Assembly (NCBI RefSeq): GCF_009730915.1
Contig: NC_052481.1
Coordinates: forward strand, 1,984,001 to 2,048,000
DNA from: Dioscorea cayenensis subsp. rotundata
Lineage: Eukaryota; Streptophyta; Magnoliopsida; Dioscoreales; Dioscoreaceae
Length of the DNA stretch: 64,000 nt
Reading direction: 5' to 3'
The position numbers and the translations under genes were made by a program. The notes beneath the pieces were generated by a model, which had not been told where the DNA came from, did not search any database, and saw only the letters and a program-made list of their open reading frames with translations. This document shows positions 23,153-33,311 of the stretch, in pieces; within the stretch, counting starts at the first letter, position 1; each line of letters begins with the position of its first letter.

Positions 23153-23281
23153 AAATTAATTTATCCAGTTTAACAGTCAAAAATAAATTTACAAAATTCT
23201 CCTCTTCACTTTAAAATCTGAAGAAACAATATTGTAGCCTACCTAATTTACTTATATTGTGCTTACTTCTCTAAATCACTA
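22321..23281. other. AT-rich non-coding DNA
   Basis: Nothing supported except a short direct repeat around gcgaatcccgagag / gcgagtcccgagag (about 22710-22780) and an (ATT)n run at 23126-23160. Confidence 0.45.
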
Positions 23282-23561
23282 AAGTAGTGTTTATTTGGAA
23301 AAATTTGGAGTTACATGTAACGTGAGTTACTTGGTTTTAAAAATTTAGTGTTTGTTTCACGAGATTTTTAAAATCTATATAATTCAAATTACATCCAATG
23401 AGGGATTTGGTTTCACACCCAAATTGGGCGCAAGTCGAAATCCAGTCACTTGAAAATCCTTAGATGATGTATATATATGTATATATATATTAATATATAT
23501 GAATATATATACATATATACACATACACATACACATACACATATACATATACAGAAATATA
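23282..23561 (-). mobile_element. Harbinger-like MITE end, cut by the assembly gap
   Basis: From about 23285 the sequence matches, in inverted orientation, the right end of the MITE at 59858-60601: shared blocks are gagttacatgtaac, tgagttact, tacatccaatgagggatttg and aattgggcg. It runs into a (TA)/(CA)-rich microsatellite (23466-23561) and then the gap. Confidence 0.6.
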
Positions 23562-24561
23562 NNNNNNNNNNNNNNNNNNNNNNNNNNNNNNNNNNNNNNN
23601 NNNNNNNNNNNNNNNNNNNNNNNNNNNNNNNNNNNNNNNNNNNNNNNNNNNNNNNNNNNNNNNNNNNNNNNNNNNNNNNNNNNNNNNNNNNNNNNNNNNN
23701 NNNNNNNNNNNNNNNNNNNNNNNNNNNNNNNNNNNNNNNNNNNNNNNNNNNNNNNNNNNNNNNNNNNNNNNNNNNNNNNNNNNNNNNNNNNNNNNNNNNN
23801 NNNNNNNNNNNNNNNNNNNNNNNNNNNNNNNNNNNNNNNNNNNNNNNNNNNNNNNNNNNNNNNNNNNNNNNNNNNNNNNNNNNNNNNNNNNNNNNNNNNN
23901 NNNNNNNNNNNNNNNNNNNNNNNNNNNNNNNNNNNNNNNNNNNNNNNNNNNNNNNNNNNNNNNNNNNNNNNNNNNNNNNNNNNNNNNNNNNNNNNNNNNN
24001 NNNNNNNNNNNNNNNNNNNNNNNNNNNNNNNNNNNNNNNNNNNNNNNNNNNNNNNNNNNNNNNNNNNNNNNNNNNNNNNNNNNNNNNNNNNNNNNNNNNN
24101 NNNNNNNNNNNNNNNNNNNNNNNNNNNNNNNNNNNNNNNNNNNNNNNNNNNNNNNNNNNNNNNNNNNNNNNNNNNNNNNNNNNNNNNNNNNNNNNNNNNN
24201 NNNNNNNNNNNNNNNNNNNNNNNNNNNNNNNNNNNNNNNNNNNNNNNNNNNNNNNNNNNNNNNNNNNNNNNNNNNNNNNNNNNNNNNNNNNNNNNNNNNN
24301 NNNNNNNNNNNNNNNNNNNNNNNNNNNNNNNNNNNNNNNNNNNNNNNNNNNNNNNNNNNNNNNNNNNNNNNNNNNNNNNNNNNNNNNNNNNNNNNNNNNN
24401 NNNNNNNNNNNNNNNNNNNNNNNNNNNNNNNNNNNNNNNNNNNNNNNNNNNNNNNNNNNNNNNNNNNNNNNNNNNNNNNNNNNNNNNNNNNNNNNNNNNN
24501 NNNNNNNNNNNNNNNNNNNNNNNNNNNNNNNNNNNNNNNNNNNNNNNNNNNNNNNNNNNNN
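23562..24561. other. Assembly gap, 1,000 N
   Basis: Exactly 1,000 unknown bases, a conventional placeholder, so the true distance is unknown. Long open frames spanning it are artefacts. Confidence 1.
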
Positions 24562-25072
24562 AAACAAGAACCCATCTGTCTTCGTAGTTCTTTATAGGAA
24601 GGAGATCATCAATAAGGAAAGAAGAAGTCCCATGAAGGACATGACGACCAGACTTATCCTTACAAGGTTGAAGCTCGAAAAAGAGATGAAAAAGATCGAC
24701 TGAGACCCTAAGCCCACTTATAAAACAAAAGATATGAAAGCCTATAAGAAACCTCCAAGAATTTGGATGAAGTTGAGCAGGAGATAACTTGTTAAGCTTC
24801 AAGAATTCCATGATGAAGGAAGGCATAGGAAAGCGAATGCCCATATCAAGCAACGCCGCATGAATGGCAAAGGACATACCAGGGACGAAACAAAAAGGAC
24901 AACTAGGATCACCGGGGAGACTAATTCTCCAATCGGAAGGAATCGAGTACTTAGCCCTGAAACCTTGAACATCACCTTCATTAAGAGAGGTAGGAAGACA
25001 GGTGCCTATCACGAAGTGAGACTGAGGTCCAAAAGAGGTAATAGGTCTACTAGTTTGCTTCGTTCGAGCCAT
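24562..25072 (-). pseudogene. Gypsy-type gag-like protein, truncated at the gap
   Basis: About 170 residues from an ATG at 25072 down to the gap. The core resembles the plant putative gypsy-type transposon domain (Transposase_28 family): IPSDWRISLPGDPSCPFCFV, then GIRFPMPSFIMEFLKLNKLS and PAQLHPNSWRFLIGFHIFC. This domain occurs at the start of gag-like proteins in plant Ty3/Gypsy elements. The frame is open to the gap, so the copy may be intact beyond it. The N-terminus is MARTKQTSRPITSFG, whose residues 2-7 equal the histone H3 tail. No protease or polymerase is visible. Confidence 0.65.
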
Positions 25073-25740
25073 GACAAGGTGGTGCTAAAATATATATATA
25101 TATATAAATAATTAATTAATCAATTAAAAAAAAAGGCGGAAGCTTGGCGGAAGACAAATATATATATATATATATATATATTATTAGTTAATTAATATAT
25201 ATACATATATTATTAATTAATTTATTACTTAATTTATACCCTTTAGTGTCTGTTGGGTTGATGAAAAATTAAAAAGGTAATTAATTAATTAATTAATTAA
25301 TTTAATAATACCTTCAAACTTCAGAGAGACAAAGCAGTGCGTAAACCTTCGATGGTCACGGGAAGAATGCCGAAAATACTTTTAACTCAACATGCGATGC
25401 CAAAAAGTCTTTAACCCAATAGAGGTCATGCAATTCTAAAAATAGGGGTGGAGACTTCCTTATATAGAGATCGAAAGGCAAGAGTTCAAATTTGAGTTGA
25501 ACTCAAAAGATAAATCTTTATCTAACAATAAAGATAAATTCAAATATATTAGAGCTTTATCCAATCGTATTATCTAGATGTGGATAAATTTAAATTATTT
25601 ATAAATTATTTAAATTAGTTGTATAGATAAATTCAAATATTATTATCAGTTTAAGATAAGAAGAGAGAGAGTTTTAAGCAGATAAGCATCTACTTCCATC
25701 TTTAAGGTTCTAACCTAAAGATAGAAGTGGGGAGCAACTG
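25073..25740. other. AT-rich flank of the gag-like ORF
   Basis: Contains (TA)n (25160-25185) and (ATTA)n (about 25285-25305) runs. On the minus strand a tctatataaggaag TATA-like site near 25465 could belong to the LTR that drives the gag-like ORF, but no LTR boundary could be fixed. Confidence 0.35.
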
Positions 25741-26110
25741 ATGTGGACTAATTCAAACCCACGTAGCACTCCACTATCTCACATCACACCCACTATCTCC
25801 CTATCACCCACGATCTCGAACACGTAAAGTATTTACTGTAAGTATACATCTATAAATAGCCTCCCTCATTTAAGTAAAGGGGGGCTTTTGGAAGAGGAAG
25901 GGAGCAAAGGAAGACAAGTGTTTTTCTCTACTGACTTAGCCATCGGAGTGTTTGTGGGGAACACTTCCCACACTGCTACAGGTCTTGGCATCTGAAGAAG
26001 GAAGAGACTCCAACTCCTTTTATTCGATCTCCAAGTCGAAGTTCGAAGTTCTACAAATTTGAGGTCCCCTACAAATTCACTGTTGTATTCTGGCAACAAC
26101 AAATAGGATT
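25741..26110 (+). mobile_element. Possible LTR
   Basis: Begins tgatgtggactaattc right after a purine tract (agaagtggggagcaac), has a ctataaatag TATA-like site at about 25850 and a transcribed-leader-like stretch after it. The right end (near aacaaca) and any target duplication are uncertain. Its orientation is opposite to the gag-like ORF. Confidence 0.35.
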
Positions 26111-28413
26111 AATATAAAGATAGGAATCTAACATCCACGCCATCAAATGATGTTTATTTCACTGATTCATTCACTTTTTTTTTTAAAAAAAAAGAAAATC
26201 TTGGACAACTGTAATAAAATAATAATAGCCAATATTTCTTTCTATAATAATTAACTTTGTCAACCCCTGTCATTCATTATATAATAGAGTAAAAAAAATA
26301 AAAAAAAATAATTTTTTAAACATTTATAAAATCATTTTTTTATAAATAAATATATAAATGTTTTCTGCTAAAAAAACATAAATGCTATCTAGAAAACAAT
26401 GTAAAATTTTTAAAATAAATAAAAAACAATTTTATTTTGTTAATATTGATATATTTTCTTTACAAAATATTTTCAGCCTATATCAAATCATTATTAACAT
26501 GAGTATGTAAAAAAAAAAACTTGCAATATAAATACTATAGTACTTTTTTCTTTTAATTTGTTTCTATTACCAGAAAGTTGAGAAGTGAAATTGAGTTGAA
26601 GAACTTCACACCCTTAATCTATAACAAATATATTGCAGCCTTTACTTTTTCAACCTTGCAAAACTCTCTTCCGGATAAACTCCATGATTGTATAGAGGAC
26701 TGTAATTGAATTCCAACAAACAAAGAAGATTAAAAAAAATGATGATTTGAAAAGAATACCTCACTTACCTATTTGCACCATAACCTAATAGATGTTATGA
26801 AAACAAAGAAGTGCGTATATTAGAAATGAAGCATTGATAGTTGAGAAAGATATGGTTATAAAAAAAGGAAAAGATAGAAGAAAAAAAAACTTGCTAACAA
26901 TTGCGGTGGAAGCAAGAAAGTGATGACGTCCTTTTAATGCCATCCGCTATAAATTAAAGATTTTATAAGATTTTGTGTGCATGACCAATGTCCTCTTTAA
27001 AATTATAGTTTAATTATTTATTTTTAAATCTTTATATCTTTTAAAACAATAACTTTTGAAAAAAAATTTATTAATTGCCTTTGTATTTGAAAAACAAAAA
27101 AAAAATCTATATTTAAAATAGTTTTATGTGTGAAAGGAACAAATAAAAAATAATGGATCGGAAACATCAATTTATACTAATGATGTATAATAAATTATAT
27201 ATATATATATATAGATAAAAACGTTATACTATATAATGAATAAGTTGTATGTAATAGGTTATGCTACATTTCAAATAATAGATTGTCAAGAAATTATAAA
27301 CACCTATATTTCTTTAATATTATTTAAAATCTTTATATTTATTATATATATAAATATATTTATTTTTTAATTTGGAATAGATAAGTGATCAGTGCATAAT
27401 AATTAAAGAAATCTCACATGCATCACCAAGCATTCGAACTTAAAAAGATCGTTTGTTAAACTCCCTTGATTTAGAAACAATAAACAAATATGTCAAATTT
27501 TAAATATCCAACATAACATTCCTTGACACCAACAATTCATGATTTCAAATAATAAAATATAAAAACCATAACCCTTGCCATGACCTCCAACACTTACATT
27601 TCTCTTTAAAAAAAAATGAGTTGTTTTTCCTTAGCTATTTCAAGCCATCTTTTTCAACGTCTAGAAAAGGGATTTGCTTTTCTTATTTAATTTTCATTAT
27701 TGTAATCCCTTCATTATAAATGTAAGTGAATAAAAAAAATTATATAAATAAAAAAATAAACGTATATTTATTAATTTTCTAAATGCAAAATTGCATTAAC
27801 TAATTAAAATAAATAAATAAATATATGACTGAAGACTTTTTTGATTGATATAGTTTATACTATCTTTTGCAACTTTTTAATAATATATTCAACCCGCTAG
27901 CGTTAGCATGGGTATTTAATCTAGTATATATTAAATTCACTTTGAATGCGAGAAACCTAGGGTTGCCTGTCCCAAATTACAACACATACTGTTTCACAAA
28001 GATGTATAAATATTATTAAAAAATGGATTTTTCAGATTTCTTTTATATCACAATACATATACAAGTAAATCAATAAGGGGTATGAAAACGTTAGCCACCC
28101 TTATTTAACCATTACTAGCTACTAGTTAATCATAGGGAGAGAGAGAGAAGTTCTCTCTTGTTTAAAATAAATAGCATCTTAAATATAGTCTCTCTCAAAG
28201 ATTCTTATACAACACATCGCATAGTAACATTTTAGTTACAAGGTCATGAATCTTACATCCAAATGACTTGTGCTTTCTCAAAATTAAACAATATTCTCTT
28301 CAAAAAATAAAAAATAAAAATAATGAAACCACCTTTTAAATATAGAAAGCCTCAGTCAGATGCATATCCTACTTAAGCTAAAACAAAATGTAGATACAGA
28401 CCGTTGGTTGATT
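26111..28413. other. AT-rich intergenic DNA
   Basis: About 2.3 kb of A/T-rich sequence with short (TA)n runs (for example 27198-27213). No gene, RNA or element end was recognised. Confidence 0.45.
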
Positions 28414-28648
28414 TAGTGCTTCATCTTGTCATTTGATAGTTCGTTATTTGAGCCAGAGTAGTTCTGTTGTTTTTGAAATAGAGGGAGTATGTGCAGGCTG
28501 CTGCTCTTGATGCTGTTGTGCCTTCTGCAGTTGCTGCAGATGAAACATATTAGGATTCAGCTGCATTTGCTGGCTCAAGCTGTTGGACAGACGGTGAGGA
28601 CACCGAGCTCAGCAGTAACTAGTTTCAGGCACTGTACTTCTGTGGTTA
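28414..28648 (-). pseudogene. bZIP transcription factor, last-exon fragment
   Basis: On the minus strand, after a tatatgcag acceptor, the reading is LNEALTTEVQCLKLVTAEL, the end of a bZIP leucine zipper. A frame change leads into NSLSQQMQLNPNMFHLQQLQ and QKAQQHQEQQPAHTPS, then another leads into QKQQNYSGSNNELSNDKMKH and a stop. This Q-rich tail is typical of the plant VIP1/RSG-like bZIP group, nuclear regulators. The basic region and most of the zipper, encoded by earlier exons, are absent from the next 600 bp. At least two frameshifts show decay. Confidence 0.8.
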
Positions 28649-29291
28649 GTGCTTCATTTAGAGCTGCATATACAAAGCTCATGATATCAATAGTAATGAA
28701 ATCAATAATTCAAAGGAATACCAAAAGGACAAGCTTCATATCATGGGCTAACCTTGCCAATTATTGTGAGACACATTGATACAAAAGATAATGCCAATCA
28801 GTTGAAGTGATTTGACAAATTTTGGGTGTTCTTGATCTATACATCTGAGAGATTCTAACACCCCACACAAAACCAGCAAACTTGACAAGAGCCTTGTCAA
28901 TGATCCAACATAATAACCAAACATACTAAGAGAAATCTATATAACACACAAAGAAAAAGGGTCACAGTAGAACATATCTACCAACCTTGTGACAAAACAC
29001 AAAAGAAATCTATGTTCTACCATACATATGTGTAGTATATCATTTAAGCACCTGAAAAGAATGCCCCCCCAGATTTTTTGAAGTAACAGTGGTCATGTCC
29101 CTGACTCTCCACCGATAGCACAAAAAAGAGGCATCTGTGTGCTCAACCTTCAGGCAGAACCCTTCAAGAAAAACATATATGCTTAATTATCAATAGTTAA
29201 CTCATCAAAAGGATATTTCTATTTATATGCCTTCCAGGCAGACATGCAAATTAAAGAAAAAGAAAATTTTTTGAGTTACAGAAAGCATTAC
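28649..29291. other. Spacer and 3' region of the PPR gene
   Basis: Non-coding; the side next to 29292 should hold the PPR 3' untranslated region on the minus strand. No bZIP exon was found here. Confidence 0.4.
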
Positions 29292-32255
29292 TCACTCATA
29301 AACTGGTATATTTTTGTCAATCACAAAAGCCAGATCATATTCTCCATGCTTATAACAAACATTGAGCAACTGTTTCTTTGCCTCATTATCTGGAGTTTTT
29401 CCTCTCTTAAGCATCACGTCAAAGGTTTTGTGAGCTGCCTGCAAACTTTCCTCTTCCATATAGCCAAGCAAGACCATTTCCTCAAATAGCCTAAATGCCA
29501 GATCGCTAGCATGACTTAGACAGAGGCAGTCAAGTAATCTATGACATGAAGATTTGCTAGGGAAAAACCCTCTCTTTCGCATCATGTAAAAAAGAGATAA
29601 TGCCTCCATCCCTCTTTCAGCGATAGAATAACCTTTTATAAGAGTATCAAGAGTAACATTATCAGCCATGCAACCATTTCTGTTCATCTGGTTAAATAAT
29701 TCTGTCGCACAATCAATCTCACCAGAATTGATATGGGCACCTATTAAGATGGTACATGCTACATGGTTAATGACAACACCGGCTTTGTCCATAGAATCTA
29801 TGAGGGCATTAACATTGTTTCTCATATTAGCTCGGCAAAACCCATTAATCATCCCAGTGTAAATATACAAATCCGGAACCAAGCCAACATCCGGAAGATG
29901 TAGTATATACTCTATGGCTAGCTCAATTTTTTCTTTAGTAGTTCCACAACGGACATTTTGAGTTAGCTTTCCTGGCACAATAGTATTTCGTGATAACAAC
30001 TTAAAAAGTAAGCACCTTGCTTCCTCCAATTTTACAGCTAAAGAAAGTTTCATTTTTTCATGCCGTGAGACATTTCTGCATATACCATTGATCACAGCTC
30101 CAAATGTGATAATATCAGGTTCAACCTGGTTCCTCACCATCAATGCAAATAGATCTAGTCCAAAGCGAACATCCCCTTTCTTAAAGAACTGGTTTATGAG
30201 CATATTGTAAAGGACTGTGTCTGGCACAAAACCATTCTCCAGCATCATATGCAGATATTTGCCAGCCATTCTAAACATGTTAGTCTTTACCAGTCCATTA
30301 ATAAGAGCATTGTAAGCATGGGAACTCAGTCGAATATCACGACAGACCATTTCATCAAACAGATATCGTGCATCAACAATCTTTCCCATCTTTGAATAAC
30401 CGTTGATGAGTGCAGTGTAGATCCCTTTATCTGGCATGATGCCTGCCTGTAGCATCCTGTCAAAGGTGAGCTGAGCTTCCATCATCCTCCCTGCTTTGCA
30501 CAAAGATCTTATGATTGAGTTATAAACATCAACAGGAAGCCTAAAACCCTGCTGTATCATCTCATCAAAAGCTATCAATGCTAAATCTATGTCTCCGCGC
30601 TTGCAGTGAAAATTTATAACAATTGAATGTGTAGCCAGATCAGGAAGCACACCTCTACTTCTCATAAGACATAAAAGAGAGTAAGCGTCATCAATTCTAT
30701 CCTCCTTGCACAAACATGTCATTAAGAAATTATAATGAGAAATTGAAGGCGCAGATCCATGATCAACCATATTCTCCATTAAGAGATGAGCAATGTTAAA
30801 CTTACCCAGTGAGCACACAGATCCTAACAAAATATGGAGAACCACTTTCAATGAGATTATATTGTTTCCTGCCATCTCATCAAAAAGAAGCCTGACTTCC
30901 CGCTGCAATTCCTCATCTGAATCAGAAGTACACAATCGGACAAACCTCGAAACGCTGATATTGCAACCATTCCTGGACAGATGATCCAAAACCTTGCCCA
31001 TCGTCCAAGACATATGATCAAATGGAAGATTCTTAATCAGCAACTGAAACATACGGTCATCAGGGATGAGGCCACAGTCAAGCATCTTCTCAAACCACTT
31101 CTCCACCTCCACCAATCTCTTCGCCCTGCAAAGTGCGGTTATCACTGCAGTATAGCAATGCAGATTTGGGGTCAAACCATAACTCTTCATTGTGTCAAGA
31201 AGCGCCAAAGCAGAGTCCACATCAGAGTTTTTACAGTACCAGCTGATCATCGTATTGAAAGTAACCACATTTGGCTGTAGGCCACATCCCACCATTTCAT
31301 GGAACAACTCCCAACCCTCATCAACAAAATTAAACTTCAAGAACCCATGAATCATTGTAGTATACAAGCATACATCTGGTTCACAGTCAATCCTTTCCTT
31401 CAACTCCTTAAAAAGATCAAGAGCCAAACTTATCCTTCCTTCCCTAAAGTACCCATGAATCATCGCCGTGCACAGCTTCCGATCCAAAACGAACCCATGC
31501 GACTTCATGAGCCTAAAAACTCGCTCGGCCTCCAACATTCTGTGCCATTTGCAAAAGCCATAGGTCAAGAACTTCAACAAAGGGAGAGAGGGTCGAATAC
31601 CATCACCAAGCATTACATCAAACAGGAAGCATGCTTCATTCAGGTAACCCTCGGAACACAACCGAGTAATCAAAACGTGATAAGAGGACGCAGGCGGGAG
31701 AACACCAGCTTTGGCCATGCGGAAAAACAGTGAGAGAGCGTGCGACGACTGCTCTTTGACACACAATAGCCGAAGCAACGTGCCGTAGGAGGCTAAACTG
31801 GGCAAAGTTCCGAGCTGTATGATGGAATTAAAAAGGGATTGAGCCCGGGGAAGGTCTCGGAGCTTGCAGTAGCAAAGGAGCATTGAGTCAAGAAGAGATG
31901 GGTCAGAGATGGACGGAGAGGTGAAGGAGAGGAAGACCTGGGACGCCTTCGTAAATTGGCGTGACGACAAGAGGGTACGGAGGACGCGGGCAGGGTCCAT
32001 GGGGAGGCCTACGCTTGATGAGGAGGCATAGCGGACGGAAAGGGCGACAGAGGGCAAGCCACGGCGGAGGAAGGAGGCAAAGAAGGAGAAGCAGTGGTCG
32101 CTGTGACTGGGCATGGCAACAGGAAGAGAGGAAGAGGAGGCGGAGAGTTTTGGCGGTATAGAGGAGGAAGCGAAGCGGCGAAGGCATGGAGGGGGCGGCG
32201 AGGGTTGCGAAGTGAGGGTAGGAGATGGAAGACGCGGTTGGGGGTCAAAAAACAT
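29292..32255 (-). CDS. P-class pentatricopeptide-repeat protein, organelle-targeted
   Basis: A single uninterrupted frame of about 987 residues from ATG 32255 (MFFDPQPRLPSP) to TGA at 29294-29292; ATG 32114 would give about 940. The first about 100 residues are rich in S, A, P and R with few acidic residues, as in a mitochondrial or plastid presequence. From about residue 90 almost the whole protein is tandem 35-residue PPR motifs (roughly 20 or more), for example NVVTFNTMISWYCKNSDVDS, DKGIYTALINGYSKMGKIVD and DTVLYNMLINQFFKKGDVRF. No E or DYW editing domain follows, so it is P-class. Such proteins bind organelle RNA sequence-specifically for processing, stability or translation. It resembles long P-class proteins such as that encoded by Arabidopsis At5g62370. 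Lack of introns is usual. A MITE ends 120 bp upstream of the start. Confidence 0.92.
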   Translation of the reverse strand: MFFDPQPRLPSPTLTSQPSPPPPCLRRFASSSIPPKLSASSSSLPVAMPSHSDHCFSFFASFLRRGLPSVALSVRYASSSSVGLPMDPARVLRTLLSSRQFTKASQVFLSFTSPSISDPSLLDSMLLCYCKLRDLPRAQSLFNSIIQLGTLPSLASYGTLLRLLCVKEQSSHALSLFFRMAKAGVLPPASSYHVLITRLCSEGYLNEACFLFDVMLGDGIRPSLPLLKFLTYGFCKWHRMLEAERVFRLMKSHGFVLDRKLCTAMIHGYFREGRISLALDLFKELKERIDCEPDVCLYTTMIHGFLKFNFVDEGWELFHEMVGCGLQPNVVTFNTMISWYCKNSDVDSALALLDTMKSYGLTPNLHCYTAVITALCRAKRLVEVEKWFEKMLDCGLIPDDRMFQLLIKNLPFDHMSWTMGKVLDHLSRNGCNISVSRFVRLCTSDSDEELQREVRLLFDEMAGNNIISLKVVLHILLGSVCSLGKFNIAHLLMENMVDHGSAPSISHYNFLMTCLCKEDRIDDAYSLLCLMRSRGVLPDLATHSIVINFHCKRGDIDLALIAFDEMIQQGFRLPVDVYNSIIRSLCKAGRMMEAQLTFDRMLQAGIMPDKGIYTALINGYSKMGKIVDARYLFDEMVCRDIRLSSHAYNALINGLVKTNMFRMAGKYLHMMLENGFVPDTVLYNMLINQFFKKGDVRFGLDLFALMVRNQVEPDIITFGAVINGICRNVSRHEKMKLSLAVKLEEARCLLFKLLSRNTIVPGKLTQNVRCGTTKEKIELAIEYILHLPDVGLVPDLYIYTGMINGFCRANMRNNVNALIDSMDKAGVVINHVACTILIGAHINSGEIDCATELFNQMNRNGCMADNVTLDTLIKGYSIAERGMEALSLFYMMRKRGFFPSKSSCHRLLDCLCLSHASDLAFRLFEEMVLLGYMEEESLQAAHKTFDVMLKRGKTPDNEAKKQLLNVCYKHGEYDLAFVIDKNIPVYE

Positions 32256-32375
32256 TAATATAATTAAATCATTAATTATTATAAATACTAGTATTTCCAA
32301 ATAACAATACAACTAAAAATATTAATAAAAACGTATTTTAAAATATACATTTTTATACAATTTTTAAAATACTAT

Positions 32376-33252
32376 GGTTGTGTTTCGATTGGCAAAATGG
32401 AAATGGCTGGAAAAAGAAAATTTTTACATGGAATATTTTTCCATGTAAAATTTTACATGGAAAATAAAAAAATAGTCGTTTGATTGGCATTATTTTCAAA
32501 TTAGAAAAAAAAAATTAATAGAAAATTTAGATTTTGTTGTTTAATTGATCCTATTTTTCAAGGAAAATGAAACATTTTTCATGGAAAAACCTCATTTGAT
32601 TTGTTGTTTGATTGCATCAATTTTCCTTGGAAAAAGTCACATTTTCCATGGAAATTTTTTTAAAAATTATTAAAATTATGTAGCCACGTGAATCAATCTT
32701 ACCATCAAAACGCCATGATCGTTTCATCGATCTAGATAAATTTATTTAAAATATTATCAAGTTATATAATTTATCTTTTTCTTTTTAATTTAAAAGAAAA
32801 CAAAAAATTTTCTTTTAAATTTTTAAAAGAAAAGTTATTTTAAAATTATAACAGCGCTACGTAGAATTGAATCTTACCATCTCGCGGGATCTGTTCACTA
32901 ATCTGGATAAATTTATTTAAAATATTTTCAAATTATATAATTTATCTATTTTTAAAAAAAATTGAAAGAAAAGAAAAAAAAACTTTTCTTTTAAATTTTT
33001 AAAAGAAAAGTTATTTTAAATATTTCAATCGCATGTTATTTTTTCACATAGCCCCTTACGTTTTCGCTGGAAACTTTTCCCAGGGTGGAGGCAGGAAAAA
33101 TTTTCTACTGATTTGAGGGAAAATAGGGTCATGTGACAGAGTTTGTGGAAAAATTTTCCACGGAAAATTTTGGCAAACGAACAGCCTATTTAGCTGGAAA
33201 ATGACTCATATAAAATTTTTTCAGGGGAAAAAAAGGGCAATCAAACACAACC
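32376..33252. mobile_element. MITE with GGTTGTGTTT ends, possibly Harbinger-type
   Basis: Ends are GGTTGTGTTTCGATTGGC and, inverted, GGTTGTGTTTGATTGCCC, flanked by TAT (32373-32375, 33253-33255). Inside, a unit containing cttttaaatttttaaaagaaaagttattttaaa and atcttaccat occurs twice (about 32690-32890 and 32880-33020). Repeated ttttccatgg words mark both halves. No coding capacity. It lies directly upstream of the PPR start, so it probably supplies part of that promoter. Confidence 0.65.
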
Positions 33253-33311
33253 TATATGTATGTACTTATTTCACTTTGAGCACTTAATTTCAATTTGTAT
33301 TAATTTAAGCA

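Noticed and set aside
23384..25072. Open frames of 360-560 codons across the assembly gap
   Set aside because: They exist only because unknown bases hide stop codons; only the part from 24562 to 25072 is real sequence.
28489..28779. Plus-strand 96-codon frame
   Set aside because: It is the antisense of the Q-rich bZIP tail.
30793..32304. Plus-strand frames opposite the PPR gene
   Set aside because: They mirror the repeat-rich PPR coding strand and have no independent motifs.
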